A stretch of 14,389 nucleotides of DNA, taken from NCBI GenBank assembly GCA_007123425.1, contig SKLC01000006.1, positions 1 through 14,389 on the forward strand, in the 5' to 3' direction. Within the stretch, counting starts at the first letter, position 1, and the number at the start of each line of letters is the position of its first letter. The notes beneath the pieces were generated by a model. It saw only the letters and a list, made by a program, of their open reading frames with translations, did not search any database and was not told the origin of the DNA. The position numbers and the translations under genes were made by a program. Shown here one piece after another: positions 1 through 6,409 of this stretch. This stretch comes from Nitriliruptoraceae bacterium. GTDB taxonomy: Bacteria; Actinomycetota; Nitriliruptoria; Nitriliruptorales; Nitriliruptoraceae.

Positions 1-1452
1 CTCGGGCGCGGGCGTGGTGGCGGCCGCCTCCAGCCGCCAGCCCTCGCCGCGAGCCATCGCCGCGGCCGTGCGCCGACCCGCCTCGGTGCGCCGCACGTGC
101 GTGGGAGCACCCGCCAACGCGTAGTTGGTCGCCGCCTCGAGGACCGGTGCGGTCACCAGGTCGCCGGGAGCGAACGCGGGTGTGTGGCCCTCGACACGCT
201 CGGGCGCGGGCAGATGCACCAGGTGGTTGCCGGGCGTCCGACCCGACCAGCGCGCCTCGTCGGTCTTGGACGGGGACTCGATCAGCAGCTGCTGCTCGGT
301 GCCGACCAGCCGCAGGTGGGCCCGACGGGACTGCTCGCGGACCAGCGGCTCGAGCCGCCGATAGCGGTCGGCCACCACCTCGTCGGGGACGAACTCGTCC
401 ACCATCTCCGCCGCGGGCGTCCCGGGACGCGGGGAGTACTTGAACGTGAAGGCCTGGTCGAAGCCGACCTCGCCGACCACCTCGAGCGTCTCGGCGAAGT
501 CCTGCTCGGTCTCCCCGGGGAAGCCCACGATGATGTCGGTGGTCAGCGCGGCGTCGGGCAGCAGCTGCCGTGTGCGCTCGACGAGCCGCAGGAACCGGCG
601 GGAGCGGTAGGAGCGGCGCATGCGGCGCAGCACGCGGTCCGAGCCGGACTGCAGCGGCAGATGCAGGTGCGGCATCACGTTCGGCGTCTCGGCCATCGCG
701 TGCAGCACCTCCTCGGTGAAGTCCCGCGGATGCGGGGAGGTGAAGCGCACCCGCTCGAGGCCGCGGACCTCGCCGAGCTCGCGCAGCAGCAGCGCGAACT
801 GCGAGGCGCCCGCCAGGTCACGCCCGTAGGAGTTGACGTTCTGGCCGAGCAGGGTGACCTCGACCACCCCCTCGGCGACCAGCGCCTCCACCTCGTGGAC
901 GATCTCGCCGATCCGACGCGAGCGCTCCGGGCCGCGCAGCGACGGCACGATGCAGAACGTGCACGAGTTGTTGCACCCCACCGAGATCGCGACCCAGGCG
1001 TGGTGGCGCACCTCGCGCTTGGCGGGCAGGGCCGAGGGGAAGGTCTCGAGCTGCTCGAGCAGCTCGACCACCGGCAGCCGGTCGGAGTCGGCCTGGGCCA
1101 GCAGCTCGGGCAGCCGGCCGAGGTTGTGGGTGCCGTAGACGACATCGACCCAGGGGGCCTTCTCGGCCACGAGATCGCCGTCCTTCTGGGCCAGGCAGCC
1201 GCCCACCACGATCGTGAGGTCGCCCCCCTCGCGCTGCCGCTCGTCCTTGCGCGACTTGAGGTGGCCCAGCGTGCCGTAGAGCTTGTTGTCCGCGTTCTCA
1301 CGCACCGCGCAGGTGTTGAGCAGGACGAGGTCGGCGTCCTCCTCCGACGCGGCCCGCCGGTAGCCCATCGACTCGAGCAGGCCCGCAGCCCGACCCGAGT
1401 CGTGCTCGTTCATCTGGCACCCGAAGGTCCGAATGGCGAAACGACGCGACAT
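1..1452 (-). CDS. miaB: tRNA-2-methylthio-N6-dimethylallyladenosine synthase MiaB (3' end beyond window)
   Basis: Radical-SAM methylthiotransferase that adds the 2-methylthio group to N6-isopentenyladenosine-37 of tRNAs reading UNN codons. Reading the minus strand from the ATG at 1452 gives 484 codons open to the window edge. The N-terminal UPF0004 domain has its three cluster cysteines (C12 in FGCQMNEHDS, C48 in NTCAVREN, C86 in GGCLAQ). The radical-SAM motif CNNSCTFC (C160, C164, C167) follows, then the typical PLQSGSD and DIIVGFPGET segments and a C-terminal TRAM domain ending near ATNYALAG. The tail with RRTEAGRR resembles the C-terminal extension of actinobacterial MiaB, so little should be missing. 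No strong Shine-Dalgarno sits before the ATG, but the N terminus fits the family well. It lies downstream of a small membrane-protein gene on the same strand, separated by a hairpin. Family assignment is very secure; only the 3' end is unseen. Confidence 0.96.
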   Translation of the reverse strand, partial: MSRRFAIRTFGCQMNEHDSGRAAGLLESMGYRRAASEEDADLVLLNTCAVRENADNKLYGTLGHLKSRKDERQREGGDLTIVVGGCLAQKDGDLVAEKAPWVDVVYGTHNLGRLPELLAQADSDRLPVVELLEQLETFPSALPAKREVRHHAWVAISVGCNNSCTFCIVPSLRGPERSRRIGEIVHEVEALVAEGVVEVTLLGQNVNSYGRDLAGASQFALLLRELGEVRGLERVRFTSPHPRDFTEEVLHAMAETPNVMPHLHLPLQSGSDRVLRRMRRSYRSRRFLRLVERTRQLLPDAALTTDIIVGFPGETEQDFAETLEVVGEVGFDQAFTFKYSPRPGTPAAEMVDEFVPDEVVADRYRRLEPLVREQSRRAHLRLVGTEQQLLIESPSKTDEARWSGRTPGNHLVHLPAPERVEGHTPAFAPGDLVTAPVLEAATNYALAGAPTHVRRTEAGRRTAAAMARGEGWRLEAAATTPAPE

Positions 1453-1488
1453 GGCACTGCTCGACTCTGGTGGGCGGCGCGAGAAGAC

Positions 1489-1513
1489 CCCGGAGAGGGT
1501 AACCCTCCCCGGG
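1489..1513 (-). terminator. Stem-loop between the small membrane-protein gene and miaB
   Basis: An 11-bp stem (1489-1499 pairing with 1503-1513) closes a TAA triloop. In minus-strand RNA the single mismatch becomes a G-U wobble, so the fold is complete on that strand. It starts 20 bases past the stop codon (1533-1535) of the 94-aa protein gene and ends about 37 bases before the miaB start. No U-tract follows, as is common in high-GC actinobacteria. It may terminate the upstream gene, or it may be a 5'-leader structure of miaB. Confidence 0.5.
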
Positions 1514-1532
1514 CGCGGTGCTCAGGGGCCGG

Positions 1533-1817
1533 CTACGTCTGCGACGGGGTGGTCGTCAGCGACTCGCGCGCCTGGTGGTGCTCGAGGTACTCGTCGTCCT
1601 TGGCGGTGCCCCGACCGGTGGCGAGGTAGGCCACGGCGAGCAGGCCGACCAGCGCCGCCGAGATGGGATCGCCCGGCACCGTCGCGAACAGCACGACGAG
1701 CGCGGCGAGCACGCCGTAGCCGAACCAGGCGCGCAGCTTGCTCCGCCCGGCGAACAGGCCCATCGCGGTCGCCACGCCGGGCACGCCGATGATCAGCCAG
1801 GTCTGCAGCAGGTTCAC
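1533..1817 (-). CDS. Small membrane protein of unknown function (94 aa)
   Basis: I do not recognise a family. The chosen start is a GTG at 1817 preceded by GAGG with a 6-base spacer; an upstream in-frame ATG at 2039 would add an unlikely Arg/Pro-rich extension across the divergent promoter region. The protein has three probable membrane segments (about residues 3-23, 31-48 and 52-68), a basic loop GRSKLRAW between the first two, and a polar C-terminal tail of about 25 residues (KDDEYLEHHQARES). The stop is TAG. It is divergent from the respiratory operon and oriented toward miaB. The clean reading frame, ribosome-binding site and hydrophobic pattern support a real gene. Its function, and any link to respiration, is unknown. 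Confidence 0.72.
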   Translation of the reverse strand: MNLLQTWLIIGVPGVATAMGLFAGRSKLRAWFGYGVLAALVVLFATVPGDPISAALVGLLAVAYLATGRGTAKDDEYLEHHQARESLTTTPSQT

Positions 1818-1996
1818 GTGAAGCCTCGCACGCGCTCGTGGGTCGTGGTCGTGGCGCAAGGCTAGCGCAGGCCACCCCGCGACCCCGAGCCGGACCGGGG
1901 CGGGAGGCCGGTGGCGGGCGCCGCGACGGGGCCGGGGCCACGCGGTCACCGAACCGCGCCCGTTCGGACGGTGCGCCCGTGTGCGAAGGACGGTGG
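1818..1996. promoter_or_regulatory. Divergent intergenic region with inverted repeat at 1949-1967
   Basis: This is the only spacer between the minus-strand membrane-protein gene and the plus-strand respiratory operon, so both promoters should lie here (or extend to about 2056 if the later qcrC start is used). It holds a perfect 6-bp inverted repeat, CCGAAC-N7-GTTCGG, the size and symmetry of a dimeric repressor or activator site. I could not pick convincing -35/-10 hexamers on either strand. Confidence 0.4.
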
Positions 1997-2908
1997 TTGT
2001 CGTGTTGGGTACGGCGTGGCCGACATCAGCCCCCTTCATGGCTCGGGAGGACGGCGATCACCGGTGCCAGGACGTGGCTCAGGACGCTCGCGGGCGTGGC
2101 CCTCGTGTGGGCAGCGCTCGCGGGCGGCATCGCCCTGGCCACGGGCGGCACCCCCTCCTCGGCCCAGCCCACGGACGTCGACCAGGACACCATCGTGCGC
2201 GGGGGGGAGATCTTCCAGGCCAACTGCGCTGCCTGCCACGGCCCGACCGGCCTCGGCGGGTCCGGCACGGCAGGCGATGTCTCCGCCGGCCCCGCCATCC
2301 ACGACGTCGACATCAACTACAGCGACATGACCATGCGCACCGGGCGCATGCCGATCGCCAGCCGCGAGGCGGGGGTCTACATCGAGGAGCTCGATGACGC
2401 GGATCGCGAGGCCGTCGTCGCGTGGATGCTCGAGCGTCTCGAGGTCCCCGGCACGCCCTACGAGGTGCTGCCCGGCGACCCGGGGCGCGGCCAGGAGCTG
2501 TATGCGCGCAACTGCGTCGCCTGCCACGGCGCCGGCGGTGCGGGCGGGATCTCCGGTGCGGGCGTGACGGTGCCGCCGCTGGCGGGCCTGGATCAGGTCG
2601 CCACGTTCCAGGGAACACGGGTGGGGCCCTTCGAGATGCCCGCCTTCAGCGAGGAGGTCCTCGACGACCAGCAGGTCAGCGACATCGCCGCGTACCTCGA
2701 TGCGGCCGACGACGCGCCGTCCACGGTGCTCGGCATCCACGAGGTCGACGAGATCACGGGGGCGCTGTTCGCGCTCGCGCTCACGCTCGTGGCCGGGCTG
2801 CTGCTGCTGGTCGTGGACCGGGCCCGGCGGCTGTCCCGCCTGGGCGGCCCGACGCCCGCACCCGGCCTGCCCCGGGACGCGACCCCCGAGGACGAGGTGG
2901 AGCCGTGA
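1997..2908 (+). CDS. qcrC: Membrane-anchored dihaem cytochrome c of the bc complex (QcrC-like)
   Basis: Carries electrons from the Rieske centre to the oxidase on the outer face of the membrane. Counting from the ATC at 2057 (283 aa, close to mycobacterial QcrC), there is an N-terminal signal-anchor (about 7-29), a first haem site CAACH (C57, C60, H61) with likely axial Met98, a second site CVACH (C153, C156, H157) with likely Met194, and a C-terminal membrane helix (about 234-253) followed by a basic cytoplasmic tail. This is the actinobacterial cytochrome cc architecture. The start is uncertain. TTG at 1997 has GAAGGA 6 bases upstream. A perfect GGGAGG sits 6 bases before the ATC at 2057, which would give an ideal signal sequence but a very rare start codon. 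GTG at 1979 has little support. The stop overlaps the qcrA GTG by 4 bases. Confidence 0.9.
   Translation: MSCWVRRGRHQPPSWLGRTAITGARTWLRTLAGVALVWAALAGGIALATGGTPSSAQPTDVDQDTIVRGGEIFQANCAACHGPTGLGGSGTAGDVSAGPAIHDVDINYSDMTMRTGRMPIASREAGVYIEELDDADREAVVAWMLERLEVPGTPYEVLPGDPGRGQELYARNCVACHGAGGAGGISGAGVTVPPLAGLDQVATFQGTRVGPFEMPAFSEEVLDDQQVSDIAAYLDAADDAPSTVLGIHEVDEITGALFALALTLVAGLLLLVVDRARRLSRLGGPTPAPGLPRDATPEDEVEP
2045..2051 (+). promoter_or_regulatory. Strong Shine-Dalgarno-like GGGAGGA inside the qcrC 5' region
   Basis: GGGAGGA ends 5-6 bases before an in-frame ATC at 2057, exactly where the protein begins to resemble a QcrC signal-anchor. No ATG, GTG or TTG stands at the proper distance in frame; the ATG at 2038 is out of frame. 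It either marks an AUC start or is fortuitous. Confidence 0.35.
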
Positions 2909-3852
2909 GCGGATCCGAGGAGCGTCCCGAGCCCACGCCGCCCCCGCCCGACGCCGGCGCCCCCCACACCGAGCCCACCGGCGGAGGGCGCCCCACCGAG
3001 CCCGCCGGCGCGTCGCGCCCCAGCGAGCCCGGCAGCCCGATCGACCGGTCCGACGAGCGCAGCCCCGTCTGGATCCTGGGCTGGGCGCTGATCGGGGTCG
3101 CCGGGCTGGTGGGCGGCGCCTGGGCGGTGGCCACCGGAGCGAGCACGGAGGTCCAGGCCGCCGCTCTGGCCGTGCCCTTCATGGCCACCGCGATCGTGTT
3201 CCACCATCTGGTGGTCACCCGCGACGCGGGCGAGCTCTCCTTCGAGCGCGGGGAGCGACTCGCCGACGAGCTGGCCGAGGACCACGTCGCCGCCACGATC
3301 GGGCGGCGACCGCTGCTGGTCCGCAGCGCCGTGGCCGCCGCCGCGCTCGGCGCCGTCGGCGGCCTCGTCGGCCTTCGGCAGCTCGGGCCTCGTCGGGGCC
3401 GGGGCAGCGCGTGGGCCCCCGGCGTGCCGCTGGTGACCAACGACGGCGACCGCCTGCGGCCCGGGGACGTGCCCGAGGGCGGCGTCGTGACGGCCTGGCC
3501 CCAGGACGCGGTCGACGTGGAGGCCGCCGCCGTGATGGTGATCCGCCTCCGACAGGACCCGCTGGACCCCACGGATCTCGGCGGGGTGGTCGACGACCGC
3601 CTCGTGGCCTACTCCCGCATCTGCACCCACGCCGGCTGTCCCGTGGCGCTCTACCGCGATCGCGACCAGGCGCTGTTCTGTCCGTGCCACCAGGCGACCT
3701 TCGACGCGCGCCGGGCCGCCACACCGACCTTCGGGCCGGCGTCCGGGCCGCTGCCGCAGCTGCCGATCGGCACGGACGACGACGGCTTCTTGGTCGCGCT
3801 CGACGACTTCCCGGTCACGCCCGGGCCCCTGGGCGGGGAGGTCGAGCGATGA
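2905..3852 (+). CDS. qcrA: Rieske iron-sulphur protein of the cytochrome bc complex
   Basis: Takes the first electron from quinol at the Qo site. The 315-aa protein has a 50-residue Pro/Glu-rich cytoplasmic N terminus with three imperfect repeats (TEPTGGGRP, TEPAGASRP, SEPGSP). Three membrane helices follow (about 55-77, 82-104, 139-157), the actinobacterial layout. Twin arginines (GRRPLLVR, 133-140) precede the third helix, as in actinobacterial Rieske proteins that need Tat for the last step. The cluster motifs are CTHAGC (ligands C240, H242; disulphide C245) and CPCHQATFD (ligands C259, H262; disulphide C261). The residue two after H262 is Ala264 rather than the usual Ser, and Phe266 replaces Tyr; both changes are expected to lower the redox potential. 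GTG start overlaps the qcrC stop; TGA overlaps the qcrB ATG. Confidence 0.96.
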   Translation: MSGSEERPEPTPPPPDAGAPHTEPTGGGRPTEPAGASRPSEPGSPIDRSDERSPVWILGWALIGVAGLVGGAWAVATGASTEVQAAALAVPFMATAIVFHHLVVTRDAGELSFERGERLADELAEDHVAATIGRRPLLVRSAVAAAALGAVGGLVGLRQLGPRRGRGSAWAPGVPLVTNDGDRLRPGDVPEGGVVTAWPQDAVDVEAAAVMVIRLRQDPLDPTDLGGVVDDRLVAYSRICTHAGCPVALYRDRDQALFCPCHQATFDARRAATPTFGPASGPLPQLPIGTDDDGFLVALDDFPVTPGPLGGEVER

Positions 3853-5189
3853 CGTCGCCGGTGGCGTCCCTGGCGCACGCGATCGATCGGCGGGTGGGCC
3901 GCTCGGCTCCCCGGCCCAGCCTGTGGGCGATCGACGTCTGGCGGCTGCTGGGCCATCTCGCGGTCGCGATGTTCGTGATCCTCGCGGTCACGGGCCTGCT
4001 GCTGGCCATCTGGTACGACCCCTCGACCGAGCCCGTGACCTACCAGGGGTCGTCCGAGCTCTACGACGGCCACACCCTGCCGGCGAACTTCGCCTCGGTG
4101 GTGCACATCAGCGAGGACGTGCCTGGCGGGCTGCTGCTGCGACGGGTGCACGTGGCCGCCTCCCACCTGTTCGTGGCCGCCACGGTCCTCCATCTGCTGC
4201 GCATCCTGTTCACCGGCGCCTACCGCCGCCCGCGCCTGGCCAACCACCTGGTGGGCGTGGGCCTGCTGCTCCTCGTGCTCGGCATGCTCTACACCGGCGA
4301 GAACCTGCCCTTCGATCTCGTCAGCGGGGCGAGCCTGCGGATCGGCTACGCCGCCCTGATGTCGATCCCCCTGGTGGGCGACACGCTGGCGCCGCTGGCG
4401 TTCGGCGGGGAGTTCCCCGGCGGCGACGTGGTGACCCGCTCATGGTTCCTGCACGTCTTCGTGCTGCCGCCGCTCTTCGTCGGCGGGCTGGCGCTGCATC
4501 TGTGGCTGGTCCACCGGCGCACCCCGGCGGAGTGGCCCCGCGAGGACGTCGACGTCCACCGCTGCGCCGTGGGGCGCCCCCTGTGGCCCGACGCCTCGGC
4601 ACGGTTCGCGATGCTGGGGGCCGGCGCCACCGCGCTGGTGCTCGCCTCGGCCGCACTGATCCCCTGGGCCGACCTCGAGCTGGAGGGCCCCTTCCGGCCG
4701 GCGGAGGCCGCCAACACCCTGCACCCGCCGTGGTCGCTGTTCTTCCTCTCCGGCGGCCTGCGCATCGTGCCTGCGATCGACCTCGTGATCGGCCCGGTGC
4801 GCATCACCAACATGCTGGTCGCCGGCGTGATCATCCCCGGCATCCTGATCGCCGCGCTCGTCGTGTATCCGCTCATCGAGCGCGCCGTCCTCGGCGACGA
4901 CATCGTGCACCACGAGCTGGCAGGGCCGCTCGACCTGCCGCTGCGCGCCGGGGTGACCGCGGCCATCACGGCGGTGACGCTCGTGCTGACCGGCGCCGCG
5001 GGCGTCGACGTGATCGCCTACTGGCTGCGCTCCCCCGTCGAAGGCGTGATCTGGGCGTTCCGGATCGCCCTGGTGGTCGTGCCCGTGGCCGCCACCCTGC
5101 TCGCCGTCCGGGCGGCCAGGCGTCATGCGGAGCGGGCTGCGGGCACTGCCGGGAGCGCCGGCCACGACGACGCCGAGGCGACGACATGA
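3849..5189 (+). CDS. qcrB: Cytochrome b subunit of the bc complex, divergent Qo motif
   Basis: Dihaem membrane subunit carrying the quinol oxidation and reduction sites. The 446-aa protein has about eight to nine hydrophobic helices. Haem ligands are H101/H115 (14 apart, helix B) and H202/H217 (15 apart, helix D, the spacing seen in b6). An LPFD segment (153-156) stands where LPWD is usual. The C-terminal half aligns without gaps to the PEWY region of subunit IV, but reads PPWS (P293-S296) followed by LFFLSGGLRIVP. The Qo-site glutamate and tyrosine are therefore absent. It is shorter than mycobacterial QcrB and ends in a polar Ala/His/Asp tail. Start and stop overlap both neighbours (ATGA), so tight translational coupling is likely. 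Function as cytochrome b is secure; quinone type is inferred. Confidence 0.94.
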   Translation: MTSPVASLAHAIDRRVGRSAPRPSLWAIDVWRLLGHLAVAMFVILAVTGLLLAIWYDPSTEPVTYQGSSELYDGHTLPANFASVVHISEDVPGGLLLRRVHVAASHLFVAATVLHLLRILFTGAYRRPRLANHLVGVGLLLLVLGMLYTGENLPFDLVSGASLRIGYAALMSIPLVGDTLAPLAFGGEFPGGDVVTRSWFLHVFVLPPLFVGGLALHLWLVHRRTPAEWPREDVDVHRCAVGRPLWPDASARFAMLGAGATALVLASAALIPWADLELEGPFRPAEAANTLHPPWSLFFLSGGLRIVPAIDLVIGPVRITNMLVAGVIIPGILIAALVVYPLIERAVLGDDIVHHELAGPLDLPLRAGVTAAITAVTLVLTGAAGVDVIAYWLRSPVEGVIWAFRIALVVVPVAATLLAVRAARRHAERAAGTAGSAGHDDAEATT

Positions 5190-6409
5190 ACGTCGAGGAG
5201 GCACACGTGCTACCGCAGCGCATCCGGGCCGGGCGTCGGCGCGGTGGGAGCCACGCTGCGCTGCTGGTCAGCGCACTGCTGGTGGCCGGCTGCGATCCCC
5301 GCGACTCGATGCTGGACACCGTGGCCCCCCAGGCCGGGGACATCGCGGCGCTGTGGTGGTTCATCTTCTGGCTCGGTCTCGTGGTCTACGTGGTGGTCAT
5401 GGCGCTGCTGGCCGTCCCCCTGTGGCGCTCGGTCCGTCGGCGACGGGCCGCGCGGGCGGGTGGCGACGGCCGGCCATCCCCCGACGACGGGGCCCGGGGC
5501 CCGGATGATCCGGCGGGGCCGACGCCGGCCACGGCACCTCGGCACCAGCGACGCGCCGGCGTGCTCGCCTCGCCCCCCGCCGCCATCGAGGACGAGCCGC
5601 TGGCCATGGCACCGGACGCCGAGCGGCCCGACGACGATGCCGACCGCCGGGTGCGCAGCCGACTCGTGTGGTGGGGAGGCATCATCCTGCCAGCGATCAT
5701 CCTGTTCACACTGCTGGTCGCGGCCAACCTCACCAGCCGCTCGGTGGCACACGTGCCCGAGGACGAGGACCTCGTCATCGACGTGATCGGGCACATGTTC
5801 TGGTGGGAGGCCCACTACCCCGACTTCGATGTCGTCACCGCCAACGAGATCCACGTCCCCACCGACACCCGCATCCATCTGCGGCTGCACACCGAGGACG
5901 TGATCCACAGCTTCTGGATCCCCCGGGTGCACGGGAAGATCGACATGATCCCCGGCCAGGTCAACGACATGGTCTTCGAGGTCGAGGAGCCCGGCCGCTA
6001 CCGCGGCCACTGTGCCGAGTACTGCGGCATCGCCCACGCCCAGATGGTGAAGTTCCTGGTCGCCCAGGAGCCGGACGAGTTCGAGGCGTGGGCGCAGCAG
6101 CAGGCCGCGCCGGCCGCGGAGCCCGAGACCGAGCAGGCGCTCGAGGGGCAGCGGATGTTCTTCCAGTACGGCTGCGCCGACTGCCACACCGTGACCGGGC
6201 ACGAGGCGGTGGGTGGCGTCGGCCCCGATCTCACCCACCTCGCCACTCGCGAGAGCCTGGCTGCCGGGATCGCGCCCAACGACCGCGAGCACCTGACCGA
6301 GCTGATCCTCGACCCGTGGGGGCTGAAGGCCGGCAACCCGATGCCGCCAACGCAGATCCCCGACGAGGACCTCGAGCCGCTGCTGGACTACCTGGAGGGT
6401 CTCGAGTGA
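5186..6409 (+). CDS. ctaC: caa3-type oxidase subunit II with fused cytochrome c
   Basis: Accepts electrons and passes them through CuA to haem a. The 407-aa protein starts with a basic segment and a lipobox (LLVAGC, Cys36), so it is probably a lipoprotein. TM1 is about 53-80 and TM2 about 159-181. Between them lies a 78-residue Arg/Pro/Asp-rich cytoplasmic loop, far longer than usual. The cupredoxin domain has all CuA ligands: H241 (DVIHSFW), C276, E278, C280, H284 and M287 (CAEYCGIAHAQM). A C-terminal cytochrome c domain follows (CADCH, C330/C333/H334; likely Met386 in NPMPP). The glutamate that opens the K-channel before TM2 is replaced by Trp162. The ATG overlaps the qcrB stop; an in-frame GTG at 5207 has a stronger ribosome-binding site and may be the true start, without affecting the lipobox. 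Confidence 0.96.
   Translation: MNVEEAHVLPQRIRAGRRRGGSHAALLVSALLVAGCDPRDSMLDTVAPQAGDIAALWWFIFWLGLVVYVVVMALLAVPLWRSVRRRRAARAGGDGRPSPDDGARGPDDPAGPTPATAPRHQRRAGVLASPPAAIEDEPLAMAPDAERPDDDADRRVRSRLVWWGGIILPAIILFTLLVAANLTSRSVAHVPEDEDLVIDVIGHMFWWEAHYPDFDVVTANEIHVPTDTRIHLRLHTEDVIHSFWIPRVHGKIDMIPGQVNDMVFEVEEPGRYRGHCAEYCGIAHAQMVKFLVAQEPDEFEAWAQQQAAPAAEPETEQALEGQRMFFQYGCADCHTVTGHEAVGGVGPDLTHLATRESLAAGIAPNDREHLTELILDPWGLKAGNPMPPTQIPDEDLEPLLDYLEGLE
5195..5201 (+). promoter_or_regulatory. Ribosome-binding site favouring a GTG start for ctaC at 5207
   Basis: GAGGAGG lies 5 bases before an in-frame GTG at 5207, seven codons into the ATG-started reading frame. The ATG at 5186 has only a GAGG about 7 bases upstream, though it has the 4-base overlap typical of this operon. 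Either start leaves the signal peptide intact. Confidence 0.5.

Noticed and set aside
97..1629. Long plus-strand open frame (510 codons) across miaB
   Set aside because: It is antisense to a complete MiaB reading frame with all conserved motifs. Its composition is the usual Gly/Arg/His-rich shadow of a high-GC gene and it has no recognisable domain.
1997..5189. Alternative complex III or b6f complex in place of a bc complex
   Set aside because: A Rieske protein with intact cluster motifs and a single fused cytochrome b with four haem histidines are present, and no ActB-like molybdopterin-type subunit is seen. b6f was rejected because b and subunit IV are not separate.
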